Positions 47,200 to 59,631 of a DNA stretch of 64,000 nt are shown in pieces. A program made the translations under genes and the position numbers. The DNA is from Brachionus manjavacas (Eukaryota > Rotifera > Eurotatoria > Ploima > Brachionidae), in the NCBI GenBank assembly GCA_019054805.1, contig JAHQIY010000007.1, forward strand, positions 5,337,501-5,401,500, written 5' to 3'. Each line of letters opens with the position of its first letter. Position 1 is the first letter of the stretch. The notes beneath the pieces were generated by a model. That model was given only the letters and a program-made list of their open reading frames with translations, had not been told where the DNA came from and did no database searches.

Positions 47200-48095
47200 C
47201 AGTCGAGTCTTATTATAACGATGCTGATTAATACGATACTCGCTTTATAACGATATTTTTTTTCATAATTTACAATCCCCAATATTATTACATGTTAAAT
47301 TTATTTGTTAATACGATGTTTCTTTAATACGATATCTAATTATTACGATAGGTTTATTCATGAAAAAACAAACAAATCAGTGCTAATTCATCGTTTTTAA
47401 TACGATATTGATCTTTTAAACAACAAAACTTGAAATTTCGAATGATTTTAATAAAAATAATCGCACTGTCACAGAACTTGTGAAAAATATAAAAGACCTC
47501 AGAGTACTGTTTCTTCTAATAAAGAGAATCAGAAAAAGATAAAAAACTTTTTGAAAATAATTTAATCAATCCTAGCTCTAAAAGAATGAGGAGTTCTAAT
47601 TATGTTAAAATTGAAGAGGTCCTTGATCACTGGTTCAAATCAGTTATGTCAAATAAAAATATTACTTTTAGCAGTCCGTTGATTCAAGTCCAGGCTATTA
47701 AATATGCAACTATGCTAAATCAAACTGATTTTAAAGCTCGCAATGGATGGTTAAACGGATTTAAAAAAAAGGCACAAAATTACCTTAAAAACTATTGCAT
47801 AGATAAACTACGATTGTATTTTGACCAAAAGAACGAAGACTGTTCTTTATTCATTGATCAGTTGTCTAATTGGATCAATTTTGTAGCGTCGATCAGTCTT
47901 TTCAAAGTAAAATTGATAAATATTTTTCTTTTTAATTTATTTTTTATTTTTTAATAAACAATGATTTCCTTAAAAAATTTTATTTTCAATTTTTTTCTTC
48001 CCATCCTTTAACATGCAAATTTGATTAATAAGATATTGGTTAATACGATGTCCATTTTTTCCGCCCAAACACATCGTTTTATCCAGACTCGACTG
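47200..48095 (+). mobile_element. Tigger/pogo-like DNA transposon 3, both ends intact
   Basis: Left end CAGTCGAGTCTTATTATAAC at 47200; right end on the other strand CAGTCGAGTCTGGATAAAAC. Each end is flanked by TA (47198-47199, 48096-48097), the duplicated target dinucleotide. At least eight copies of AATACGAT or close variants lie in the subterminal 200 bp on each side, likely transposase-binding repeats. Length 896 bp. It encodes only a DNA-binding fragment of the transposase, so it is non-autonomous. Confidence 0.9.
47586..47954 (+). pseudogene. Tigger/pogo transposase fragment, CENP-B/Tc5-type DNA-binding domain
   Basis: An open frame of 122 codons. Residues 5-60 (YVKIEEVLDHWFKSV, FSSPLIQVQAIKYATML, DFKARNGWLNGFKKK) match the second helix-turn-helix of CENP-B-like and Tigger transposases, with the typical F-AS/R-GWL-FKKR ending. 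The preceding codons (SSKRMRSSNYVKIEE) align with KSDSKRIRKSKYQDLEE-like codons of Tigger relic 2. No catalytic DDE domain follows; the frame runs into low-complexity sequence. It may act, if expressed at all, only as a DNA-binding peptide. Confidence 0.8.
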
Positions 48096-48097
48096 TA

Positions 48098-49290
48098 TAT
48101 GAAAACAAATCAAGTTTTTTTTAATCAATTTAAGTATTAAATATTTTATTAAAAGTTAATTATAACTTCGGATGACTAATTGTGTAATTTTTTTGGAAAT
48201 ATTAGGAATATTTTAATTTTTATAATATAAATGTCAATATGACTTAAACTTTAAGAAAATAATAATAATAATAATTAAAAGATTGCAAAAAAGGTGATAT
48301 TTTACAATTTATTAAGTTTTTTGTACTTTTGATAATTTTTTAATTGCAATGCTATCGAAATCTAAGCTTGCTGTTACATTAACTCCCAGATGCTTTATTC
48401 AATTGAATATTACCCAGAGCAAATTCACTTTTGAAAAAATTAATTCCAAATTCGATTATTGAACATTTATTAGGATTTAAATTAATTTTCTATTTTATTC
48501 AGTATTCGGTCGGGAGGCATCACAAAAAACTACTAGTTAAAAGAAACTATTTTAATTATTCTTGTTGCAATAATCGTTTTATGACTTAACTTTGAGATAA
48601 AATAAAAGACAAGTATAAAAATAAAGATTTTAGAAGTAATTCGAAATAATTTAATAAATAAAAAATATATATTAAATTCACTTTCTAATAAGTTCTTTGC
48701 AACATGCAACATCTTAATAATAAACTTTAAAATTATTTCCTCTTCTTCTTTACTCCACTCTTTTATGGTGAAATAATTAGACAAATAGACAAATAAAATA
48801 TTTTGTTTGCAATTTAATAATTAAAATTTCAAAAATTTGATGAATATAAAAAAACCAAAAAACAAGACAAACGCTGAAAGTGTAAATATTTGTATTTAAG
48901 AATTTATTTATTAAATTTATTTAATTTGAATTAGAAATTTTAAGCTACAATAAAAAATAAAATTAAAATAAATCCGGAACATGATTTTTATTTAGGATGT
49001 TGTATGAAAATAGGGATAAATGACCAAAAAAATTGATTATTGACACTTTAATTTGACGTTATGCAATTGTATAATATGACGGTATTAATATAATAAAATT
49101 CAACTAAAAAAAACAAAAAGATAAATTTAAGACACCATTTTCATGTATGCCAAATTAGTACCCTAAAACAAAAGCTAATTTTTAAAATTAATCCAACATT
49201 CTCGTTCCTATTCAGTTAAATATTTGTAGCTATTAAAAATAATTGAGTTAACAAGCTATTCTATTATTGATTCAATTTGACAAATTTTTT
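48098..49290. other. AT-rich spacer downstream of the Na+/K+-ATPase gene
   Basis: Contains the short LINE relic J (48365-48515) and otherwise nothing recognisable. The minus-strand frame at 48533-48784 is low complexity and not called. Confidence 0.4.
48365..48515 (-). pseudogene. LINE relic J, RT thumb fragment
   Basis: The minus-strand frame reads KINLNPNKCSIIEFGINFFK then SEFALGNIQLNKASG. The INxNPNKC-x-EF pattern and following LGN are the segment just after the RT catalytic box of LINE ORF2 proteins. Only about 150 bp remain. Confidence 0.6.
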
Positions 49291-50265
49291 TTAGTTTTTA
49301 TTGGAGATGAAAAAAGCAAATTTGGTCTGACCACGTCTGTTCAAACGATCTTCATTGTCAATGTTGTCAGCATAGGCTTTGCATTCAATATTGATCAAAG
49401 TGTTTGGTGATATATCAAATTGAACCCAGACAAATGGCGCACGATAGGCTTTTTGTCCATAATAGGGAAAAAATTTTTTGTCCAAGCTACCAAATTCCTT
49501 GTTGTCAATATCTCCAACTGAATGGTAACTGACTTGTTTTAAGTTGTCTTGATCTGAACTAGTCTCACCCTGACATCTGATTCTAACTCCGTTCGGTCCC
49601 TCGGGTGTCCACGAGAAAATCTTGTTCAATTTGACCAAAACACATGGCTTGTTTGTGGTATAGCCATAGTTGGAGGCTTTGTTGCAAACAGTTGATTTGA
49701 ACTCTTCTTCATAATCGAATCTGCACGCTTTTCCAGCTTCCAATTGCGACGAATAAGTTGTGTTAGCCTTGCAATCAATTGCTAGGTCTTGGTCAGCTTC
49801 ATCAATTTTTGAATATTCTTAATAATTGAAATTAAAATAATTTCTTTGTTTTTTTTAATTAAAAATTTTACTAGCATTCAAAAAATTTTCTAAATTATTC
49901 ACGTATTTCAGGTAGCCATTGGTGGGGTGTTCAGCCACTTTGGGGTTGAACGAAATTAAGTAGTCTTCGACATCGACATGAGGTCGGAAGCCAAGACCAG
50001 GATTCAGGCCGCGATTGGCCATGGTGCTGTCCTCTCCGATGTAGGTCGGTCTGTCAGCAGGCATAAACTTGATGAAGAGCGCCAGCAGGCCCACAAAAAA
50101 ACTTCCTAGACATGTGTAAAAAATTGCATAGAAAAGTGTGATTTTTCCCCACGAGGCACCGTCTCGTCCCAAAAATTCGCGTTTCTCTGAATTCCATATA
50201 AATTTTCCTAATCCGGATTTTTTCGGCTGATGATGATCCTCAAACACATACTCTTCTTGTACCAT
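49291..50265 (-). CDS. Na+/K+-ATPase beta subunit, 2 exons, 306 aa
   Basis: The glycosylated partner of the P-type Na+/K+ pump alpha subunit, needed for its folding and delivery to the plasma membrane. Exon 1 50265-49872, intron 49871-49818 (54 bp, GT-AG), exon 2 49817-49291, phase kept (GCT A|AA TAT). Type II topology: cytoplasmic residues 1-40 with SGLGKFIWNSEKREFLGRDG, the family's FxWN...F-GR signature; membrane helix about 41-66 (FYAIFYTCLGSFFVGLLALF). The ectodomain has the six conserved cysteines (DCKAN, KACRF, TVCNK, KPCVL, IRCQG, IECKA) that form three disulfides, NTT as a possible N-glycan site, and the C-terminal immunoglobulin-like part (FFPYYGQKAYRAPFVWVQF). Length is normal for the family. 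It could equally pair with an H+/K+-type pump, but Na+/K+ is the usual invertebrate role. Confidence 0.95.
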
Positions 50266-53200
50266 TTTTAATTGATTTTTTTCAATAAAATTTAACTAAC
50301 AAAATCGATTTTTAAATACAACAAACTATATACTAATTTATCTAAAAATTATGCAATTTATTGACGTCATTACAGCAAATTTTTTCCACTTGAATTTTAA
50401 GTTTGACACTAATTAGAAATTAAAATAAAATATAAAAAAATTTGTTTATTCAAATAAAAAAAATAAAAATAATTTCTTTTATTCCTATTCAATTTTTTTT
50501 CTCTGCTCGTAGTTACCTGAAAGCATAATATAGAATAAAAATTGACTATCGATTTTTAAAAAAAAATGACATTTGTATTTTTTTTTCCAATTATTTACAA
50601 CTGTTCCATAAAATTATATAGAATAAAAAAGGAAATAAAATTTTGAAAACAAAAATTAAATAAAATCATGCCAACCCCACCGATGATTTTAAAAGTAACA
50701 AATAGCCTCTGGACCAAGAACGCATTAAATTCAAAATTATTTTTTCAATTAAGACACTTTAAATTTTAGATCGGCTTAGAAACTAACTAAAATAAAAGCA
50801 CATATCATCACGTTTTAAGCATTTTTTGAATATAAAAGCTTAGAATAAACACAAAGGTAAAAGTCAGTGGTAAAACAGGCTGGCAATTAATTGACTGTAC
50901 CAAGCTTTCGGGTATGCTGAAAGCAACATTTAAGGATTTTGCCGAAATGCCCTAAACTTTAGAACCAAGTCGACAGGCAAATACCAGAAGTCTAGCATTT
51001 TTTGTTGACCGGATAAATTTTTATCTAAAAAATAAAGAATAATAGAATTTGCCATAAAATGAAAAAAATTTTTGCTCTAATAAAAAAAATGCAAATTTCA
51101 TCACTTTGGTTAGAGAAATTTTTGAACACCAAAATTTTCGAATAGAAGAAGAATTTATTTTTATAAACATAACTTGATATTTCAAACAACTCGAACTAGC
51201 TTGGCTAAAACAACAAATTTTATCTTTGCTCAAAACTTTTGCTCTAAAGGTAAAGCGTTCTTATTTGAAAATTGAAAAAAAAAAAACTTCAAAACTTTTG
51301 TATTATGATCAGATAAAGCCAATTTTGAAATTTTCCTAAAATTTAATCATGACAAATTTTGTTTTATTATTACCTTGTTATCTTAAATTACAATTGTTAC
51401 AAAATAAGCATTTTTTTAGAAATAAACTTGCGATTGAGAGATAAAAGAGAAAAAGCGAGCCTCTTAATTATGTGTACACGGCTTTTGTAGATGAGTTTTG
51501 CCAAAGCGTTATTTGATGCAGAGTGAACGGAGCACACGCTAAAAAAAATTGGAAAAATTCTATTAACAACTTTAGCTTGCATTTTTATTATAATAATATA
51601 TTTGAATTTTACAACTTGAGTGAAAAATGTCTTGAAATTGTTTCAATTAAATTATGTTATTAAGCTAACATACAATTGGAAAAAAATTTTTTTCGAGAAT
51701 AATCCAGTCTGCTTGCATGCAAATCTTCAAAAATATATAAACTATTTATTCATAAAATTGGCAATTATGCTTATTTTGCTTATAAATTATTGATTAAAAA
51801 AAAATAAAATACTTTTACACAACAGCTTCATTATGTTTACAAAGTGGAACATGATATCCACTAAGCTTTTGCAATTACCTGCTTTTGAAATTTGCTAATG
51901 CAAACTATCAGCTTGAAGCTTGCAATCAGGCTGAATAAAAACCAGTTGGATCCAGGGTATGGAGAAATGACGTCAAGAGTCCTCCAGATTTTATTGACAC
52001 AATGCTGACTAAGCTTAATTCCAGATTTTGAAACTTATGCGGCTTTTATTAGAAAAACTTGTAAATTAAAAAACCAAGATTTTTGTTGATTCAAGCCATA
52101 GTCAGAATCAAGTGGGTAGATTCTTAGGCCAAGTTGATTACCTAGTAACTTAATCAGGCTCTAGAGATAAAAAAAGGCTTTTTTGTTGGATACTGTGTTT
52201 TTATTACTTTGGGCTCATAAATTTTATAACTTTTTTGATAATTTTTTTTTCAGATTAAGAATCTTTATAGTTTTTTTCTTGTTAAAATTCTAGAGCATCC
52301 TAAAAATTTAGCATAAATCGAAATTGGGCGTCTTTTAGATCAATTTGTAACCTAGCAATCGGAATTTTAGATTAGCTTCTTTAATTTTCTTAATATTTTA
52401 TGGATTTTCCCACTTTTTTTTTGAATATGAAGACAATTTTTGAAAAAAAATGATGAAACTTTAGAAATTGAATCCAGAAACTCTAAAACTAATTTTATTT
52501 TAAAAATAAATAAATAATTTTGTTTTTAATATTTTTTTAGTTCTATTTGCATTAGTAATGAAAATAAATATATCTAAAAAAAAGAAAAAAATGGACTTTC
52601 GGACAATCAAAATAAATCCGGTGAACAAGATTTTTAAGACTTAACTGATTATGGTCTCTTAGAAAATAAAAACACAAAAAAAAGCTAGTGAAAGTTTAAT
52701 AAAAACGCGCTCAAATTAGAAAAAAAAACTGTTTTATTTAAAAACTAAATGAGTCTTGATTTTGAGTCAAAATATTAATTAACAAAAAAAATCTCTAATT
52801 AATTTACAAAGAAAATAAAAGAAGTTGAATTTAAAAAAATAAGAATAGAAATTTAAAAACTCACTTTTTTTTCAAAAATAAATTTTGTTTTTTATCTACA
52901 AAGAAAAAATCCTGCAAAGCTTTTTTTTTTTATTTTTTAAAATTCATTACAAAAGCTTTTATTTTCTATTTTTAATTGCAAAACAATCTTGGACTTTCAG
53001 AAATTAAAAAATATTGAATTTGTTGGTTCTGCAATCAAAAAAATTATACTATTTTCATAAATTATTGGCACTAGATCTGATTATACAAGGAGACCAAGAG
53101 TTGACTCAATTGTAATTCTTAAAATATTCAATGGAAAGGATAATTATCAAATTTGGCTCTCATTTTCAGAAATCAGAAACAAACACTGATGAAAAAATTG

Positions 53201-56200
53201 TAAATGATGTAAATTCATGTGCCTAACATACCATAGCTTATTTATTGGTAATTATCAATAAATATTTTTTTAATAGAAAATTTTTTTTTTAATTTTAATA
53301 TTCTAAAAAACAAATATTTACACTTGGGATCATAAAACCACAAAAAATCTCCTCGTTTTGCAAGCAAAGACATAATTTAGAAGAAAAAACATGTGCGATA
53401 AAATTGAATGCAACTACTATCATAAATCTTCTTACATTGTTTATTGCGTCACAGTCCAATTTATATAAAAAAATCCCCAAGTTACCATACTAAAATAAGG
53501 TAAAATATTAAGTCGTAATATCAATGATTAAATCGTCATTTAAAAAAAATTGATTGTCATAAAATTTAAACGGGGTCCGGGGGAGAGTTCTGGTTTAGAG
53601 ATTTGGGTATGTTGTAGATTAGAGAACTATTAGTTAAAATTAAAATTAATAATTAAACTTTTAATAAATTGAAATCATTAATTTAATTACAATTTTATTA
53701 TTGATATGCATCCTTAAAATAATCAAATACAACAACTTTAGCCATAATTAAAGTGAATTACTAAATTTGATCCCTTGATCATTTAACTTTTTTTTTCTTT
53801 AAAATTTTTGAATGAAGAGCTATGAAATAATGAGATAAAGACAGAATAAGTCTAAAAATGTTTTTAAAATTAAAGTAAATGCACTCTCTTGATAATCATA
53901 AATCCATTATGATATTAAGAAAATTCCATTTTTTCAACCTAACAAGTAGAAGGCCTAAGCTCATCGCTGCTTTGTGGCAGTGTGGTACTATAGCACCGAT
54001 ATCTTTTTAACTTACCTTAAGTCGCTTTGAAGCTTTCGGTTGATTTGGATATTACTACACTCCAAAGCAATATATTCGAGAACGGAACCACTATATTCTA
54101 AAAAAAACACTTAACTAAAAACTTGATCACCTATTTTAAAAATTTAAAAATAGAAAATATACTAACTCATATGTAGTCTAAAATATTTTTTTAGTATCAT
54201 AATCACTTATAAATTTTATTTTTAGATATAAAATTTTTAAATGAAGGACTTCTTTAATGCTTTACCATAATTTGTATTTTGAAATCTAGATGCTTTTAAA
54301 TCATTATTGGGAAAAAGTCTTAATAAAAGAGCAGCCCAAATAAGATTTTTTTTTATTAATAATTTTAGGCATTAACACTTGAGATTTCCCCAAAGGCCTT
54401 TTTTTAAAAAATCATGTAATTTAAAAGCATAAATTAAAAAATATTAAAAATAAAATTACAGAAAAACATTAATATTAATTTATTTTTGTATAGAAAATTT
54501 ATATCGCTTAAAAAATTGTCCAAGTACGTATTTTTACGCTATTTATCACGCTCTCTAATGGCATGTGTAATCTATTTTTTCCTTCCTAGAGAATAAAGAT
54601 TTTCTAAGATTATTTTTAATATTTTGATACCATTCTTTGAAAGGCGAATTCCACAACCTGTAGCTTTGTTCTTGAGATTGATCAAGCTTATATTTAAGTG
54701 ATTAATAAAATTAACAGACAAATCCAAGGTGTGTGAACATCATTTTACATTTTTTGACAATGACTCATTGAAATCAGAAGATAGAATTCTTGAAAATTCC
54801 TTGCTGAAAGATTTAGAAATTCATAAAAAATTATTTCTTGTTAAAAAATATAAATATTTTAAAATACCAACTGCAATATTTCGGTGAATTTGAAATTCTC
54901 ATTCTCTTATAAAGCATTGATAAATTTTGTCAAAAAAATTAAAGCAAGATTAATGATTTTTATTAAAAGAATGATTTATCAAAAAATAACGAACTTAAAA
55001 AATATCACTCTTTATTCAAAAAATAAAAGAAAAAATAGTCTGAAATTAAAATTTTATAAAAACATTTTAAATTTGATTTTAAAAATGCTGTTAAAATGTT
55101 AAAAAACGTGTTGAATAAATCTTCTACTAACGAGTAGAACCGTATTTACACAATTAACCAAGTGGTTACAACTCAATCAGAAAAAACTCTGGAGTACAAA
55201 TAAAAAGAGGTGAAGACAAAGAGAATATTATAGAATGGTATTTTTTATTTATTTGACCCTGTTCCTTTTTGTTCCTTTTTGGTTTAAGTAATAATTTTAT
55301 TTATATTGAAAAGCCTTAACGAAATCCTTCAACTAAACTCTGATCCGATTTTTAAACTGAGGCTCTGTCACAGATCTCATCTCCATTACTACAATTTTTC
55401 TAATTTAGGCGATATATTGAAATAGGCTCACAATTTCAAAGTGGATATGAGTCTAATAATGAATTAAATACCTTATACTGTTAAAAGGATTGTAATTTAA
55501 TAATCATTTTCTATCCATGGATAAAAAATGGGAAGATGGAAGTCAACATGGAAGTAATAAATCCAGAAAAACACCGGAGCACCCATTTTAAGAACAATAA
55601 ACTATTTATCTAAGTAAAGGTGAAACACAATTTATTGACGAGCTAACTAGTAAGCAAATGGAACAATTTGACCGAAACTGAAAATCTGTCTGAGCAATTT
55701 CAAGAAATTCATGCACGAAAATGTAAATCTAGAGCTGAAGGAATATTTGAAAAAGCTGCTAAAGCCATTCAATGACGGTAATCCGTGTACCTAATGGTTT
55801 AAATGGAGAGAGTTAAAAAAAGTGTAGTGAAGTTAGTCAAATGTCTAATAGAGAAATCGAACCATGAAAAGCTAATATCTTGGAAGAACCGCAGAAGTAT
55901 AATATTAATACAGGTCTTTTAAAGTGAACACCTCAATCACATTGGTAAGATTTTCACATCAGAATTACTACTACTAAGCCATTATTAATGGTAAAAAAAG
56001 CTTAAGTTCCTTTTAAAAAATATTTGTAAATTAAATCATACTTTATTTAAAATTACAAAATTGAGATATGATTTTTGAAAAAAATAAAAAATTATTTCTA
56101 AAACAAGTTGACAAGAAGCATTCAAAAAAATAATTTAAGATATCGTAATTTTTTTATCTTAAATTGGTTTTGTCAAGTTCAGTAACAAAGAACAAAACAA

Positions 56201-57048
56201 AATATAAAAATTTGAATAAATTTTTTTCTAAAAGTTTAAAATTAGTTCTAAGAATGTAGCATGGTGAAACATTCAAAGTTGCATCAACTGTTAATATTGT
56301 GCAAAATCTCTGCAAAATGTACTACGCTCGATTTTATTGAAATTCGATTTCTGCTTAAATCTGCAAATTTAGCAGATCTTGATGAACTTTTTTTCATTTT
56401 CATTTTGTACTTAATTTCACAAAACCAAATTTAGTATGACCTTTTTTAATTTTTTCTTAAATTTAAAAAGATTTAGTTTATTTTTTTCGATGTTATCAAG
56501 AAGTAAATATGAAAAATCTATAAAATTAAGGTTTTCATGCTAAAATTTTTTTTGTAATTATTGTCATCTTAAATAGACTCTTTCAAATTAATTCTAGAAA
56601 TTGATGAAACAAATTCTCATAAAATTACACTATTAATAATTCAAGTATCTGAAAAGCTATAATACCTTGATCAAAAGAAATGATCTTGTTAGCAATTGAG
56701 TGAAAATTATTTCTGAAGTGATTAACTTTGTTGCTTGATTGAACGCTCTCAGGAACAGAGTGATATTTCATAAATGCTAAATAATATAAACTAAAAATCG
56801 AAATTGAAAATAAATTTATTTAAAAAATAATTTTTCAAAAATAAATAATTTTAAAAATTTCCATATAAATTTTGTTTCTTCGAAATATTAAATTCGAAAA
56901 TTATCTCAAAAATCGAGATTAAAATAGATAAAGTTTGAAAAAGTATGACCTAAAGATAACAAATATTGTTGAAATAAGTTAAAATCAAAACCAAGTGTAA
57001 AATTTAATCAGAAATTCAAAACTTTTTAGGTCACAGGCTTTAAAAACT
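50266..57048. other. Gene-poor region
   Basis: 6.8 kb with no supportable gene. The minus-strand frames at 51.0, 51.4 and 53.3 kb and the plus-strand Lys/Asn-rich frame at 54884-55102 have no domain. At about 55630-55790 two plus-strand frames alternate in coding-like stretches (LSEQFQEIHARKCKSRAEG; FIDELTSK), suggesting a frameshifted relic of unknown origin. Confidence 0.4.
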
Positions 57049-59586
57049 TTATATTATTTTAACACTGCCTTTACAATTGACGCAAACGTTCAAAAACAAT
57101 TCTGAATCAGCTCCTTGTGGTTGATAGAGCCTGCTGAATTTAGTCTTTCTATTTTCTTTGATATTTTTGATCAAAATTTCTAAATTATCCAACTTGTCAA
57201 CCATGTCAACTGAATCGGACTCGATATTATTTGATATGACTGCTTTTTTGACCCAATCGAACTGTTCCAAAGCCTGCTCGGCCCCAATTTCATTTATTGT
57301 TTTTGACTTTTTCTTTTGAATTTGACTACCATGGTTTAAATTTATAGCATCTAATCCTAATTTTGGATTTGATTTGAACAAATTTGATAAAATTGTATTT
57401 ACTGCTTGAAGGTTGTTCATGTTATGACGATTTTGTTTTTTGGACAAAATATCCAGAGTCTGGTTTAATTTTAAATTTAGCAATTCGTTATCTTCAAGTA
57501 AGTTTTGAATTATTTTTTCTTCTTGAGAATTTAGCATCAACAAAAATGACTTCCTAAAATAATAATTAGTTAAAAAAACTCAATTAAATAAAAGATTAAA
57601 AATGAAATCCAAAAAATCTAATTTAATTTAATTTTAAAATTTAAATAAAAAGAAAACAATTGATCTTTTGAGGATCAATTTCAAACTTTTTATCATATCT
57701 TAATCAATTTCAAATTGATTTAAAAAAAAATCTATAAAACTTGATGCTTTTTTATATTTTCTAAATTTCTTAAACATTTAAGAAAATAAATCAAATAATT
57801 AATTAAAATTATTTTAATCAATTTATCAAAAAAGCTTATTTTTATTGGAAAAAATATTTTAATTTTTTTTTAGTCTTAGCTACAGAATTTTGGCAACAAA
57901 ATTTTTTTGTAAAACATTTACATTTCTATATCACTTTTTAAACTTAGTCACACATAAATGCTCGGTCAAAATTGTTAATTTTTTCACCAAAAAAATCATT
58001 AAAAGAATTAATTAAAAAAAAAATTAATATTTGTTATAAGTCATCATTTTCAAGGAGAGTTGCTTAAAAGTCACAAGTCTCAAGTCAAGTCCAAGTCCGG
58101 ACTTTTTTTATTTTATTTTTTTTCTAAAGTTTAGGTCTTTTATGCTATTGCATGAAAATTCTGAAATATGGTAAATCTAAATGCATTAGACAACCCAAGA
58201 GTCTAAATTTTTTGATATAAGGCCTGATCTAGCAAATTAAAAAAAAAATTGACTTTTGAAAAAAAAATAAAATAAAAAAAGTCCGGACTTTGACTTGAGA
58301 CTGTTAAGCAACTCTGCTTGAAAATGATGACTTTGAATTAAAAACAAATATTAATTTTTTTTAAATTAATTTTTTTAGTGATTTTTTTGGTGAAAAAATT
58401 AACAATTAAAATTTTGACCGAGCATTTTTGTGTACCTAAGTTTAAAAAGTGATATAGAAATGTAAATTTTTTACAAAAAAAATTTTGTTGCCAAAATTCT
58501 GTAGCTTAGATTTAGAAAAAAATAAAAATACTCTGTTTTCAATTGTTGTTAATTTTTTTCAAAGAGAAATTGGAAATGTTTAGACTATCATTCCTATTTA
58601 ATTCACCATGAAAAACAAGAGTTAAATTTATTTTTATAAAGGAAGTCTGCATCTACTGCTTTTTAAAATACCTTGAGAAAATTTTAATTTATTTTTTAAG
58701 TTTTATTGTTATTTATAATTAAGGCTTTTGTTTTCAGGGAAAGATTTCATTTCTATTAACTAAAATAATTAATTTACCAAGTTGAATTTTCCTCAGCTAG
58801 CAATTTTGATGCCAGAAATTTACTCCTCCATAAGTCACACTGAATGGAAACTTGTTCAACCTCTTCCTCTAATTTATCTATTATATTAGTTTTACTTTTC
58901 AGCTCGATTTCATATCGCTGTTTATCACTGACCAAACGCTCTATTTTATACTGCATATCCTCACCACCAATAGCAGCTACTAGCAATTTCTTCAGCTCAG
59001 CATTTACCTCAGTTTGTACCTGCAGCTGTTCATTAATACCCTTGATTTGCTCTTCTAAATAATCGATTCTCGATTGGTAGTTTTCACATTGATTTTTCCA
59101 AATTCTGCTCGAGTCCGGGTCAGCTTTGAAAGGGTCTGTCATTTTTTTGTCAATCATTGGACCAACAATGTTCACTGGCTTATTTTCAATTTTTGCCATT
59201 GATTTTTTTTTTAGTTGATTAGCTAGCTTCATGAAATTGAAGTCAGTGTAGAACCGGGCGTCAATAAAATTTGGACCCTCTTTGCCGTCTTGGCTAAAAT
59301 TCTTAGCTAAATTTGTGCTAAGCGATCTTTTTAAATCGTTCTTGGATAAAACACTGTCCATGCTTTGCTGTAAAGATGGACCCTCGATTAACTTGAAATC
59401 AAATTCATCAAATTCATGACCGGGCCTTTTTTTGTTAAATTCGTCCAAGTCAGTATCTATTTTGTATTTTATCAGATCTCCTGGTTGCAAGTCTTTCATT
59501 GTGAATTTTTTTTTGCTGTTAACCGCGGCTTTGTAAGGCTCCCATGGAATTCTTTCCTTTGATGATGATGATGATGATGATGACAT
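57049..59586 (-). CDS. Golgin-45-like protein (BLZF1 family), 2 exons, about 437 aa
   Basis: Golgin-45 is a coiled-coil Golgi matrix protein that binds Rab2 and the stacking protein GRASP55. Exon 1 59586-58778, intron 58777-57554 (1,224 bp, GT-AG), exon 2 57553-57049; the junction keeps phase (TG|G, Trp). The N-terminus is a poly-Ser tract then KERIPWEPYKAAV; the middle (about 160-270) is a coiled coil with the family block LKKLLVAAIGGEDMQYKIER and SIQCDLWRSKFLASKLLAEE. Exon 2 adds a second helical region (EEKIIQNLLEDNELLNLKL) and ends CVNCKGSVKII: a CxxC pair and a hydrophobic C-terminus, as in the zinc- and PDZ-mediated GRASP55 contact described for vertebrate golgin-45. The start is taken at the ATG before the Ser tract; an in-frame ATG at 59631 would add 15 residues. 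The intron carries a large palindrome. Confidence 0.8.
57870..58515. repeat. Long palindrome (arms about 250-270 bp) in the golgin-45 intron
   Basis: The left arm from about 57873 (TTAGCTACAGAATTTTGGCA, ATTTCTATATCACTTTTTAA, GCTCGGTCAAAATT, TTTTTTCACCAAAAAAATCA) is found again, reverse-complemented and in the same order, in the right arm ending near 58512. The inner part of both arms is foldback element E, so the inverted symmetry runs continuously from the outer arms through the element; the unpaired centre is about 100 bp (58150-58250). Identity by eye is high, with small indels. Confidence 0.9.
58055..58316. mobile_element. Foldback element E (AAGTC family), core of the palindrome
   Basis: Left GAGAGTTGCTTAAAAGTCAC then CAAGTCTCAAGTCAAGTCC and AAGTCCGGACTTTTTTT; right, on the other strand, CAGAGTTGCTTAACAGTCTC then AAGTCAAAGTCCGGACTT. 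Same terminus as elements A, B, C and D, with TTGC instead of TTGT. Spacer short and non-coding. Confidence 0.8.
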
Positions 59587-59631
59587 TTCAAGTGAAATTA
59601 AAAATTCTTTTATTAAATTCCAAATTAACAA

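Noticed and set aside
54884-55102. Lys/Asn-rich plus-strand frame
   Set aside because: Low-complexity product expected by chance in AT-rich DNA; no homologous motif.
57271-57543. Treating 57049-57543 and 58774-59631 as two separate genes
   Set aside because: A GT donor at 58777 and AG acceptor at 57554 join them in phase, and the C-terminal CxxC fits the golgin-45 family of the first part.
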